Of a DNA stretch of 64,000 nt, positions 33,086-40,849 are shown in pieces. Within the stretch, counting starts at the first letter, position 1, and each line of letters begins with the position of its first letter. The translations under genes and the position numbers were made by a program. Under the pieces are notes generated by a model. The model had not been told where the DNA came from and did not search any database. It saw only the letters and a list, made by a program, of their open reading frames with translations. The stretch comes from Myxococcales bacterium (lineage in GTDB: Bacteria > Myxococcota_A > Polyangia > Haliangiales > Haliangiaceae), in the NCBI GenBank assembly GCA_011526095.1, contig WYBA01000101.1:1-64000 (forward strand). The letters run 5' to 3'.

Positions 33086-34098
33086 TTGCCACCTCCGCTC
33101 GCCGCGGCGGCCCGCGCCAGGAGCACCGCGCACGCAGCGGTGCGCTCCCCGGGAGACACCGCCCGGAACGCGGCGAGCAGTTCGCGCTCCTGCGGCGACA
33201 CCAGCGCCGCGGTGGGCTCCGGGTTCACGGCGGCGTCGACCTGGTCGTCGTCCACGACCAGGCCGAGCTCGGCCGCCCGGTCGTAGGCCCACGCAACCAT
33301 CTGCGCCGCCACCTCCTCGTCGTCCAGTCCCTCGGCCTCGGCGACCGCCCGCCACGTCGCGGCGTCGGCGACCGCCTCGGCCTCGGCAACGACGAGCTCC
33401 GGCGCCCGGCCCGGCCGGATCGGCGCCGCAGCGGTGCCACTCGGCTCGACCAGCCTCCGCTCGCGGTCCTCGGCCGCGGCGCGGTCGGCGGCGTCCTTCC
33501 GCTGGAACTCGCGGCGCGGCAGCGCCAGGTCCTCGAGGACCTCGAGCGAGTCGCCGAAGTAGGCGTGGTAGGCGGCGCCGATGATCGCGTCCGACATCGC
33601 CAGGTACAGCGTGAAGTCGTCGCGCTCGAGGATCTCGAGCGCGCGCTGCACCTGGCGGCGGCGAGCCGCCGGCGCCAGCTGGAGCCGCGCCGCGCGCGCG
33701 GCGACCAGCTCGACCTCGCGCTCGTCGAACGCCCCGCTCTTGGCGGTCAGCTCGTCCTGCTGCAGGACCTGGAGCGCCTCGGTGATCAAGCCGGCACGGC
33801 GGACCATCGCGCGGCGCCGGTCGTCCTTCGACGTCGCCGACCAGCGCACCGCGCCGGTCTCGTCGACCGTGCAGCAGGCGAGGCCTGCCGACTCCAGGTC
33901 GGCGAGCTCGCGCTCGACCGCGCTGGCCGGCGACCTCACCGCCGCCAGCAGCGCGGCCGCCGGGTGGGCGACGCGGACGTCGCGGTAGAGCCGCTCGAGC
34001 AGCTCGGCGCGCACGAAGGCGCGATGGTCGTCGCCGGCGGCGACGGACGCGGGAACCCCATCGACGGGGGCGCACTCGGTGGACTCGGACTTCAGCAT
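33082..34098 (-). CDS. Hypothetical element protein, Ala/Glu-rich
   Basis: 338 aa from the ATG at 34098, preceded by AGGAGGGACAG, the strongest ribosome-binding site of the element. The upstream open frame to 34359 covers a structured inverted repeat and is rejected. Helical segments with many Glu/Arg: LYRDVRVAHPAAALLAAVRS, CTVDETGAVRWSATSKDDRRRAMVRR, RRQVQRALEILERDDFTLYLAMSDAIIGAAYHAYFGD. The RRQVQ to GDSLEVLEDLALPRREF part (about 150-210) suggests a compact domain. Position after the tape-measure module would fit a tail or accessory protein, but no homology is recognised. Confidence 0.6.
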   Translation of the reverse strand: MLKSESTECAPVDGVPASVAAGDDHRAFVRAELLERLYRDVRVAHPAAALLAAVRSPASAVERELADLESAGLACCTVDETGAVRWSATSKDDRRRAMVRRAGLITEALQVLQQDELTAKSGAFDEREVELVAARAARLQLAPAARRRQVQRALEILERDDFTLYLAMSDAIIGAAYHAYFGDSLEVLEDLALPRREFQRKDAADRAAAEDRERRLVEPSGTAAAPIRPGRAPELVVAEAEAVADAATWRAVAEAEGLDDEEVAAQMVAWAYDRAAELGLVVDDDQVDAAVNPEPTAALVSPQERELLAAFRAVSPGERTAACAVLLARAAAASGGGK

Positions 34099-34215
34099 CT
34101 GTCCCTCCTCTGGGCGCAGGCGCGGCGGCGCGCCCCCCCACCTCGGCGGGGTGAACGCGCCTCCACGGCTGGCGCCGCGCAAGCCCCGCCCACCGGCTTC
34201 CGTGCCGACGAGAAG

Positions 34216-34320
34216 TTGCAACACACCCCATCCGAACGGAGGTGGCCAGCAGGCGGGAGAGCGTGTGTGGTTGTCGTCCGGCGGCGGTTGCGCTCCGTTC
34301 GGGCTAGGGGTGTGTTGCAA
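34216..34320. repeat. 105-bp inverted-repeat structure in a 285-bp gene-free gap
   Basis: TTGCAACACACCCC (34216-34229) is repeated inverted as GGGGTGTGTTGCAA (34307-34320). Just inside, CCGAACGGAG (34232-34241) pairs with CTCCGTTCGG (34293-34302). A 51-nt apex remains. On the minus-strand transcript this makes a 24-bp stem about 117 nt before the next start codon. The rest of 34099-34383 shows no gene. It may be an attenuator, processing site, operator or packaging/replication element. Confidence 0.75.
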
Positions 34321-34383
34321 GGGCGAGGCTCTCACGGCCGCCCGCCACCGCGCAAGCACCGCCCGACCGGCGGCATCCCGGCG

Positions 34384-34926
34384 CTACCCGGTCGCGGGCG
34401 CTTCCGGCTGCTCGTCCACGAGCCAGGCGGCGATCCGCTGGGCACCGAGCGCCATCAGCGTGGCGCGGTCGCGGCGAGCGACAGCCGCGGCGAGCTCGGC
34501 GCGCTCGCTGAGCGTGAGCGCGCTCGACGGTTCGGTGCGAGCGACCACGTCGTAGTAGGCGGCCATCAGGCCGGCGAGCTGTGCCTCGTCGGCCTCGCCC
34601 CACTCCTCGACCGTGCCGAGCGCGAGCTCGGGCCGGGCCGGGTCGCGCACCGCGCGCGCCAGGATGAGGACGCTCTCGTGCTTCGAGACCTCCTGCCGCG
34701 GCTCGGGCAGCGGCCCTCGCTCCTTCTCGGCCGCGGCGTGCCACGCCGCCAGCTCCAGCGAGACCTCCTGCTCCTCGCGGCGCGACAGCCGGCGCAGCTT
34801 CGCGCGGACGTCGGTGCGCGGCACGACGACGTCGACGAGTAGCCGCGCGCCCGAGAGCGCTGCTGCCAGCCGCGATTCGGTGGTCGCCGGCGGCGCGGGC
34901 GGGGAGCCCTTTGGGCGGATGTCCAT
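34384..34926 (-). CDS. Hypothetical protein following the tape-measure gene
   Basis: 180 aa; the ATG at 34926 shares one base with the tape-measure stop (TGATG). Soluble and helical: LLVDVVVPRTDVRAKLRRLSRREEQEVSLELAAWHAAAEKE, RPELALGTVEEWGEADEAQLAGLMAAYYDVVARTEP. The 'KLRRLSRREEQEV' region resembles phage proteins that regulate tail assembly only vaguely. No confident family. It is followed by the inverted-repeat gap. Confidence 0.6.
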   Translation of the reverse strand: MDIRPKGSPPAPPATTESRLAAALSGARLLVDVVVPRTDVRAKLRRLSRREEQEVSLELAAWHAAAEKERGPLPEPRQEVSKHESVLILARAVRDPARPELALGTVEEWGEADEAQLAGLMAAYYDVVARTEPSSALTLSERAELAAAVARRDRATLMALGAQRIAAWLVDEQPEAPATG

Positions 34927-36515
34927 CAGTTGCCTCCCGGGCGAGTCCGATGCCCCGCCGCGTTGGCGGTCGTCCTCGCCAGCTCGTTGCCGTCGGCCTT
35001 CAGCGTGACGACGATCGGCGGGATGCGCGCGCCGAACGCGCGGGCCTGGGCCTGGACCAGGCCGGCCATCGCCTCGCGCACGCCCTTGTCGACGCGCGCG
35101 TTGGAGCCGCTCGACTCGGCCAGGTAGCCGGCGCCGGCCTCGAACATCCGCCCGAAGTCGCCGATCTGGCCGACCGTCCCGCCCTTGCCGTAGGCGCGGA
35201 AGTCGCTCACCGCCTCGGACGCCGACTGGCCAGCGGCGGCGCCCGTCTCTCCAAGCGCTCGGTCGTCGACGAGCTGCTCGGTGTCCGCGAACTGATCCTG
35301 CAGCCACTCCACCGCCCTCCTCACCGCCTCGATGGCGAACATCGCGCGCTCCAGGTTGTCTGCGAACTGCGCGATCCGCTCGGGCGTGAACGCCTTCGCG
35401 ATGGCCAGCTTGATGTTGTTCAAGCTCCGCTCCATCTTCCCCGCCGGGCTGGCCATGTACGTGTCGAAGTCCTTGCCGATCGACTTCGCGTCGGTGGTCT
35501 CGACCAGGCCGCGGAAGTCGCCGTAGTTGTCGGTCAGCGCCTGCACCGCGAGCAGCGCCTCCTTCGAGCCCAGCACCTCCGCGAGCTTCGTCGGATTCTT
35601 CATCAGCTTCGAGGCTCCGATGTCGCTCACGATGGCGGCGAAGTTGCGGAGCTTGCCCTGCTCGTCGAAGACCTTCACGCCCGCCTTCTTCAGCTTCTTC
35701 CCGTTGCGGACGAGCGCGCCCATCAGCGCCTCCATCCCCGTGCCGGCCTCCGACGCCGAGCCGAAGTTGCGCTTCACGATCTGCAGCGCCGCGCCCATCT
35801 CCTTGACGCCGTCGGCGCCGGTGCCGCCGGCGAACTTCTGGAACATGGCGCTGATCGACGGCAGCAGCGAGGCGAGGTCGGCGAGCTCGACGGCGCCGGC
35901 CTTGCCCTGGGAGTTGATGATCGAGAAGACCTCCTCGAGCTGCGAGGGGTCGACCTTCAGGTTCTGCGCGAGGGACGCGCCGGCGGTGGCGACCTCGTCC
36001 ATCGACGCGCCCGTCGCCTGCGCCACGCGGGCGAAGACCTTCACCGCCGCCGCCGCGCCCTGCGTGTCGCCGGTGAGCGCCTGGTATGCCGCCGCGCCGG
36101 ACATCAGCTCGTTGCGGGCGACGCCCGTGCTCGACGACAGCTCCGCCATCGACGTGCGAAAGGCCACCATCTCGTCGAGGCTCTTGCCCTGCGCGATCGC
36201 CATGCGAGTCATGGCCCGCTCGAACTTCATCACCTCCCCGACGCCCGCCTCGAGGATGCCGAAGCCGATGCCGATCGGGTCGAACGCCCGACTGACGAAT
36301 CCGGCCGCCTTGCCTGCGCCACGGCCGAGCATCCCGCCCATCTGCTTGCCGGCGGCGAGGAACTTCGAGCCGCGCCCGGGCGGCGGCGCCGGCCACAGCT
36401 TCCGCTGCGCGTCCTTCCCGAAGGTGGAGAGCTTCGCCGAGGCGACGCCCAGCCCCCGCCCGAGCTTGCTCGGGTCGGCGTGGAGCTCGACGCGCGCGCG
36501 CCGCGCGCCGCTCAC
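34926..36515 (-). CDS. Phage tail tape-measure protein, TP901 type
   Basis: 529 aa from the GTG at 36515, overlapping the upstream stop (GTGA). Residues about 80-300 match the TP901-type core: FERAMTRMAIAQGKSLDEM, SSSTGVARNELMSGAAAY, ATGASMDEVATAGASLAQNLKVDPSQLEE, GVKEMGAALQIVKRNFGSASEAG, VKVFDEQGKLRNFAAIVSDIG. A weak hydrophobic stretch (FDPIGIGFGILEAGVGEV) precedes it. Tape-measure proteins set tail length. At roughly 0.15 nm per residue, 529 residues would give a tail near 80 nm (family rule of thumb). No recognisable tail-tube, sheath or baseplate genes accompany it. Confidence 0.85.
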   Translation of the reverse strand: MSGARRARVELHADPSKLGRGLGVASAKLSTFGKDAQRKLWPAPPPGRGSKFLAAGKQMGGMLGRGAGKAAGFVSRAFDPIGIGFGILEAGVGEVMKFERAMTRMAIAQGKSLDEMVAFRTSMAELSSSTGVARNELMSGAAAYQALTGDTQGAAAAVKVFARVAQATGASMDEVATAGASLAQNLKVDPSQLEEVFSIINSQGKAGAVELADLASLLPSISAMFQKFAGGTGADGVKEMGAALQIVKRNFGSASEAGTGMEALMGALVRNGKKLKKAGVKVFDEQGKLRNFAAIVSDIGASKLMKNPTKLAEVLGSKEALLAVQALTDNYGDFRGLVETTDAKSIGKDFDTYMASPAGKMERSLNNIKLAIAKAFTPERIAQFADNLERAMFAIEAVRRAVEWLQDQFADTEQLVDDRALGETGAAAGQSASEAVSDFRAYGKGGTVGQIGDFGRMFEAGAGYLAESSGSNARVDKGVREAMAGLVQAQARAFGARIPPIVVTLKADGNELARTTANAAGHRTRPGGN

Positions 36516-37051
36516 CGCCGCCACCGGCCGTCGTTGAGGTGGCGCGCGCGCAGCGCCGGCCACTGCCGCACGAGCGTCTCCTCGGCCATGGTCCCGCCGC
36601 CCAGCAACTTCTTGATCCGCTCGACGTCGACGCCGGCGGCGGCGCACTCGGCGGCGACCGCGGCGAACCCGGGCGTCACGTCGCGCTCGGCGAAGCCGGC
36701 CGCGGCGAGCATGGTGCCGGCCAGCGAGTCCTTGCTGGCGCCCGGGGCGAGCTGCTGAGCGATCGCCAGCGCGCGATCGAATCGCGCGGGGCCCATCTCC
36801 GCACGACAGACCTCGACCGCGCCAGCGCGGTCGTAGCCGTACCCGTTGCGGGTCATGGCCGCCTCGCCGGCCGGGACGCGCGGCACGCGACTGCTCGGCT
36901 CGCCGCGCGCCGCCTCGCGCCGGTCGATCGCTGCCTCGGCGCGCAGCACGCGAGACGCCGCCTCGCGCCGGTCGTTGTCACGGCGCTCGAGCTCGGCCTC
37001 GATCTCCGCCGCGGTGGCACCGCGACCGTAGGACTTCGTCTGCAACGACAT
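36512..37051 (-). CDS. Hypothetical element protein upstream of tape measure
   Basis: 179 aa; the ATG at 37051 shares one base with the preceding stop. The N-terminal half is a charged coiled-coil-like segment (EIEAELERRDNDRREAASRVLRAEAAIDRREAARGE). The C-terminal half resembles a compact helical domain (CRAEMGPARFDRALAIAQQLAPGASKDSLAGTML, GVDVERIKKLLGGGTMAEETL). The position directly before a tape measure is where tail-assembly chaperones usually lie, but no sequence evidence for that is seen. Confidence 0.6.
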   Translation of the reverse strand: MSLQTKSYGRGATAAEIEAELERRDNDRREAASRVLRAEAAIDRREAARGEPSSRVPRVPAGEAAMTRNGYGYDRAGAVEVCRAEMGPARFDRALAIAQQLAPGASKDSLAGTMLAAAGFAERDVTPGFAAVAAECAAAGVDVERIKKLLGGGTMAEETLVRQWPALRARHLNDGRWRR

Positions 37052-38256
37052 CACGATCCTGCCTTGGCGCCGTGGCGCCGTTCGATGTTGCGACGCGCCG
37101 GCGCCGGCGAGGCCTCGCCGGACGACGCGTCGATCACGATCCCGAAGCTCGCCACCATGTGCAGCGCTTCGAGCTGCACCTCGCCGCTGCTCTCCCACGT
37201 GCCCGTCGGCTGGTTCATGGTCGCGAGCTGCGCACGCAGGCGGCGCAGCCAGTAGCCGGCCAGCCCCCCCAGCTCGCGCTCGTCCGCGGCGTCGATCGCG
37301 GCGTCGATCGCCCCGATGATCCGCGCCCGCGCGGCGTCGAGCTCGGCGGCCCACGCCTGCACGACCGCCTCCCGCTGGCGGGTGTACTCCTGCGCGACGC
37401 GCTCCCGCTCTCGCTGCAGCGCCACGCCGTTGGCGGTCCACGCGTCGGCTCGGGCGAGGTCCTCGGCCGTCGCGAGCTTCTCGGCGTCGCGGAGTCGCTG
37501 CAGCCGCGCCAGCTCCGCCGCCTCCTTCGCCCGCAGCGGCGCGAGGTCCGGGAACTTGGGCACCGGAGCGCCGACGTCGCGCGCCAGGCGCTCGAACCAC
37601 GGCGGCGCGTCGCCGGCCGCGCCCCACGCGTAGAACTTCACCGGACCGGGCGCCGGCGCCAGGTCGGCCGGCGCCGCGCGGAACTCCGCATCATCGTCGC
37701 GCACGGGCGGCAGCCCGTGGCCGACCAGCGCGCGCCGCGCGCGACGGGCCTCGAGGCCAGGCACGTTCGACACGCAGAACATCAGCGCCGACCACGCCCA
37801 GCGCGCGCGGCGATCGCCGGTGTCACGCGCGGCCAGCGCCGCCGCGACCGCGGCCTGTGCCTCGCCGGACGACGCCGGCAGCTCGATCCGAAGGTCGCGC
37901 GCGAGCTCGACCAGGTGCGCGGCCGCGGGCGCCATCGGCTCCGGGTTCTCCAGCCGCTGCAGGCGCCGGTCGATCGAGTCCCGAAGCGCCCGCAGCGCGC
38001 GGCCGTCCACCTCGTAGGAGAGCAGCAGCCGCGGCAGCTTCTCCAGATCGCGCCGCAGCTCGTGCACGTCGGACGGCCTGGCGCCGAACCGCGCCAGCGT
38101 CACGCGCCGCAGCTCGCCCGCGGCGGCGGCCTGCCACGACGGGTCCGCGTGCTTCGCCGTGAACCCCTCGGGCACACGGTGCGGAACCCGGCCCTTCAGC
38201 CACTCGAACGTCGCGTCCAGCTCACTGGCTCCATCGCTCCTGAACATCTCGGTCAT
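37051..38256 (-). CDS. Unknown element protein, paralogue A (shared 'GLPPVRxDDA' domain)
   Basis: 401 aa from the ATG at 38256 with AGAGGACG upstream. Residues about 115-260 are clearly related to the protein at 38742-39494: HLVELARDLRIELP, GDRRARWAWSALMF, RARRALVGHGLPPVRDDDAEFRAAPADL, PPWFERLARDVGAPVPKFP. It adds an N-terminal segment (FEWLKGRVPHRVPEGFTAKHADPSW) and a long coiled-coil-like C-terminus (ELARLQRLRDAEKLATAEDLARADAW to ELGGLAGYWLRRLRAQLATM). No signal or membrane segment. The position between terminase and tape measure is where portal, scaffold and capsid genes normally are, but no such signature is seen. Confidence 0.7.
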   Translation of the reverse strand: MTEMFRSDGASELDATFEWLKGRVPHRVPEGFTAKHADPSWQAAAAGELRRVTLARFGARPSDVHELRRDLEKLPRLLLSYEVDGRALRALRDSIDRRLQRLENPEPMAPAAAHLVELARDLRIELPASSGEAQAAVAAALAARDTGDRRARWAWSALMFCVSNVPGLEARRARRALVGHGLPPVRDDDAEFRAAPADLAPAPGPVKFYAWGAAGDAPPWFERLARDVGAPVPKFPDLAPLRAKEAAELARLQRLRDAEKLATAEDLARADAWTANGVALQRERERVAQEYTRQREAVVQAWAAELDAARARIIGAIDAAIDAADERELGGLAGYWLRRLRAQLATMNQPTGTWESSGEVQLEALHMVASFGIVIDASSGEASPAPARRNIERRHGAKAGS

Positions 38257-38353
38257 CGTCGTCCTCTGGCCCGGTTGATGGCGTCGCCGGTTCTGGGCCT
38301 TCCCCCGGCGCGGCCGGCGCGCGCACTGGCGCACCTGGCATAAAAGGGCCGCC

Positions 38354-38430
38354 CCGTGCTCGATGGCGCGACGTTCGCGGCACGTCGCGCCTGCCTGTCC
38401 CCAGGGCTCGAGCACGGTGCGGCGAACGTC
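38354..38430. other. Crossed inverted repeats downstream of the element HTH gene
   Basis: CCGTGCTCGA (38354-38363) pairs with TCGAGCACGG (38408-38417), and GACGTTCGC (38370-38378) pairs with GCGAACGTC (38422-38430). The arms interleave, so the RNA could form a pseudoknot or two exclusive hairpins. As DNA they are two inverted operator-like pairs. They end at the stop of the HTH gene and precede paralogue A by about 100 bp. Confidence 0.5.
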
Positions 38431-38704
38431 ACCGCTGTCCGCCGCGGCGCCGGACGTCGTCCGGCACCATCGTCGTGACCATGTCCTCGCCGGCGAGGCC
38501 GGGGCCAAGGGCCGCACGCTCGAGCTCCGCGAGCACGTCCTCGTGAACCATCAGGCGACCGCCGACCTTGACCGCCGCGAGGCGGCCCATCGCGATCAGC
38601 TTGCGGATGCCGGGCTCCGACCGCCCGAGCCTGGCCGCGACCTCGTCGGTCGCGAGCAACCTGCGGCGAGTGTCCGGCGCGGCGTGGTTCGTCTGTTGAG
38701 ACAT
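38429..38704 (-). CDS. Helix-turn-helix (excisionase/AlpA-like) DNA-binding protein
   Basis: 91 aa from the ATG at 38704 with GGAG upstream. LLATDEVAARLGRSEPGIRKLIAMGRLAAVKVGGRLMVHEDVLAELE is a textbook winged-HTH of the excisionase (HTH_17) family, including the 'wing' KVGGRLMVHEDVL. It probably controls excision or the transcription unit. Its location in the middle of the late-type genes, between the two paralogues, is unusual. Crossed inverted repeats overlap its stop. Confidence 0.8.
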   Translation of the reverse strand: MSQQTNHAAPDTRRRLLATDEVAARLGRSEPGIRKLIAMGRLAAVKVGGRLMVHEDVLAELERAALGPGLAGEDMVTTMVPDDVRRRGGQR

Positions 38705-38741
38705 CGTGTTCTCCGTGTTGCCCTGGGCGTGTTTCGCAACG

Positions 38742-39494
38742 TCACTCGACGCCCGGAGCGGCGGACTCATTTGTCACCGCGGGATCGACGTTCTTCCCGC
38801 TCGTCGCGACGCGCAGGCTCGGCGCCGGCGCGGGGGCGACCGCGACGCCCGACCGGCGCAGGACGCGCAGCGAGGTTGCGGCGTCGCCGCGATCGTCGAC
38901 GGGCGCCTCGACGAGCAGCTCACGCAGGCGGTGTGCCCACCAGGCGAGCACGCCGGCCGGCTCGCGGGCTTCGAGCTCGTCGAGCGCCTGGTCGACGCCG
39001 GCGACCAGGCGGGCGCGAACGGCCTCGACGCCAGTCGCCCACTTCGCGGCGGCGTCGTCGTCGAACGGCGACGCCGCGGGCCACGGCGGCATGGGCGCGC
39101 CGATCGACTCGGCGATCTGCTCGAGCCACGGCCTGGGATACGGCTCGCGTCGCACCACGAACGCCTGGCGCGTGCGCCGCAGCTCGGAGGCGGGCGCCGA
39201 CCACGCGGCGTCATCGGCGCGCACCGGCGGCAGCCCCCAGCCGACGAGGGCGTGCCGGGCCCGCACCGCGTCGATGCCCGGAGGCTCGGCCGACACGCCG
39301 CGGAGGTCGCGCCACAGCGCCGCGGCGCGACGGTCGCCGAACGACCACGCCGCGAACGCGTGCCCGATGCGCCGACGCAGCTCGCTGGCGTCTTCGCCGG
39401 CGGCGTGCTCGAGCTCGAGGTCGCGCGCGAGCTCGAGCAGGTGGACAGGGAGCGGCGCGGGCGCCGCGGAGATGGAGACGGACATGTGGTTCAT
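38742..39494 (-). CDS. Unknown element protein, paralogue B (shared 'GLPPVRxDDA' domain)
   Basis: 250 aa from the ATG at 39494, which overlaps the methyltransferase stop (ATGA); Met-4 (39485) is an alternative. The shared region covers about residues 15-140: HLLELARDLELEH, GDRRAAALWRDL, RARHALVGWGLPPVRADDAAWSAPASEL, RPWLEQIAESIGAPMPPWP. A helical C-terminal part (VRARLVAGVDQALDELEAREPAGVLAWWAHRLRELL) is comparable to the end of paralogue A (AIDAADERELGGLAGYWLRRLRAQL). So the two are paralogous over most of B. No family recognised. Confidence 0.7.
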   Translation of the reverse strand: MNHMSVSISAAPAPLPVHLLELARDLELEHAAGEDASELRRRIGHAFAAWSFGDRRAAALWRDLRGVSAEPPGIDAVRARHALVGWGLPPVRADDAAWSAPASELRRTRQAFVVRREPYPRPWLEQIAESIGAPMPPWPAASPFDDDAAAKWATGVEAVRARLVAGVDQALDELEAREPAGVLAWWAHRLRELLVEAPVDDRGDAATSLRVLRRSGVAVAPAPAPSLRVATSGKNVDPAVTNESAAPGVE

Positions 39495-40849
39495 CCTTCC
39501 TGCACGCTCGACGGCGTGCGCGTGAACTTGTCGACCTCGGCGCCGGTGCTCACCCAGCCGGGCCGCGTCTCGCGCGCGTAGAGATCCACGCGCGCGGGCG
39601 ACTTGCAGCAGCGCTCGACCAACTCGAAGAACTCGTCGGGCTTGCGCGAGTGCTCGCGCCGCGTGGCCTCGATGAGCGTCGTCGCCGGGGCGAAGTTGAC
39701 GACCGGGCGCCCGCGGACGGCGACGATGGCGTGTTCGGTGACGTTGCGCCCCCAGTTCCCGACCCCGGGCCGGGCCGCGCCCTCGTCGGTCCGCTTCACC
39801 CACGTCCAGATCGTCTTCGCCTCGAAGCCCCACGCCGAGGCGACACGCGCGCCGCTGCCGTCGGAGAGGAACGCGTTCGTCACCCACAGGAACAGCACGC
39901 AGTCGTCGTCGGCGAACTCGATGCAGCCGCGCCCGACGTCCATGCACTCGCGCTCGCCGATGCGCGCGCGGCAGACATCCTCGACGCTGAGGGTCGGGTA
40001 GCCGACGCGCCCACGGTGGGTCGGATCCTCGGTGCGCGTGTCGTAGCGCCACGGCGGGTCGGCGACGATGACGCCGAACCGCCCCTCGGGCGGCAGGAAC
40101 GTCCGCACCTTCTCGCTCAGCGCGGCGAGCTTCAGCTCCTTCATCGCGCGCGAGAACTTGGGCGGACTGCCGGCGTCCGCGGCGCGCGCGAGCTCGCGGG
40201 CGCGTTCGCGTGCATCGGCGGGGAGCAGCAGCCGCGCAGGGGCCGCGCCCTTCGACTGCTCGACCAGCACCCCCTCGTCCGCCGCGCGCCGGAACGCGGC
40301 CGCGTACTGCACGGTGCGGCGGGACGACTTGCCCTTGCCCGCCGCCGCGGCCAGGCCGGCCCATCCCGCCTCGGGGTCCGGCGCATCGGTGCGCTGGTGT
40401 TCGAGGCGGCGGCCGCGGGACGCCTTCCCGCCGCGCCGGCGCCCGTCCTCCAGCCGCGCCCTCGCCAGCTCGTCGAAGTGGGCCTTCACGCGCGGCTGGG
40501 TCAGCAGCCAGCCCAGCGCGTTCTCGTCGAGGTGGCGCCGGGTCAGGTTCATCGCCAGCACGTAGCCGAGGGGGGTGCTCGGCGCCTGCTCGAGCTGGTC
40601 CCACGCGATCGTGCGCAGCGTCGGCATGTCCGACGCGGCCCAGCGCTCGGCGACCGCCTGCGCGCGCAGCTCCTCGATCGCGCGCGCGCGGTTCCGCCCG
40701 TCGAGGATCCGTCCCTGCTCGTCGAGCACGACCGGCTCGAGCTGGCCGTTCTCGCGGATGTCCGCCTTCAGGGCGGCGAAGGCCTCGCCCTGCATCATCG
40801 GGAACAGCTCGGCGTCCGGGTGGACCTCGAGGTTTCCAATCTTCGTCAT
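39491..40849 (-). CDS. ParB-N/MT-A70-type adenine DNA methyltransferase fusion
   Basis: 452 aa from the ATG at 40849 with GGGAG upstream, overlapping the terminase stop (ATGA). Residues 1-100 have a ParB/sulfiredoxin-like N domain: HPDAELFPMMQGEAFAALKADI, ENGQLEPVVLDEQGRILDGRNRARA. A linker contains RKSS-type basic and KGKSSRRTVQ segments. The C-terminal half is an MT-A70-type methyltransferase: FGVIVADPPWRYDT (catalytic DPPW), ADDDCVLFLWVTNAFL, GFEAKTIWTWVKR, EHAIVAVRGRP, SRKPDEFFELVERCC, ARVDLYARETRPGW. It probably makes N6-methyladenine, protecting or marking element DNA. Its place directly after terminase suggests a link with packaging or anti-restriction (inference). Confidence 0.88.
   Translation of the reverse strand: MTKIGNLEVHPDAELFPMMQGEAFAALKADIRENGQLEPVVLDEQGRILDGRNRARAIEELRAQAVAERWAASDMPTLRTIAWDQLEQAPSTPLGYVLAMNLTRRHLDENALGWLLTQPRVKAHFDELARARLEDGRRRGGKASRGRRLEHQRTDAPDPEAGWAGLAAAAGKGKSSRRTVQYAAAFRRAADEGVLVEQSKGAAPARLLLPADARERARELARAADAGSPPKFSRAMKELKLAALSEKVRTFLPPEGRFGVIVADPPWRYDTRTEDPTHRGRVGYPTLSVEDVCRARIGERECMDVGRGCIEFADDDCVLFLWVTNAFLSDGSGARVASAWGFEAKTIWTWVKRTDEGAARPGVGNWGRNVTEHAIVAVRGRPVVNFAPATTLIEATRREHSRKPDEFFELVERCCKSPARVDLYARETRPGWVSTGAEVDKFTRTPSSVQEG

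Noticed and set aside
36512..39494. Capsid, portal or protease genes in the element
   Set aside because: No SxxK-less protease, HK97-type or portal-like motif could be recognised in these proteins; structure prediction would be needed to exclude divergent ones.
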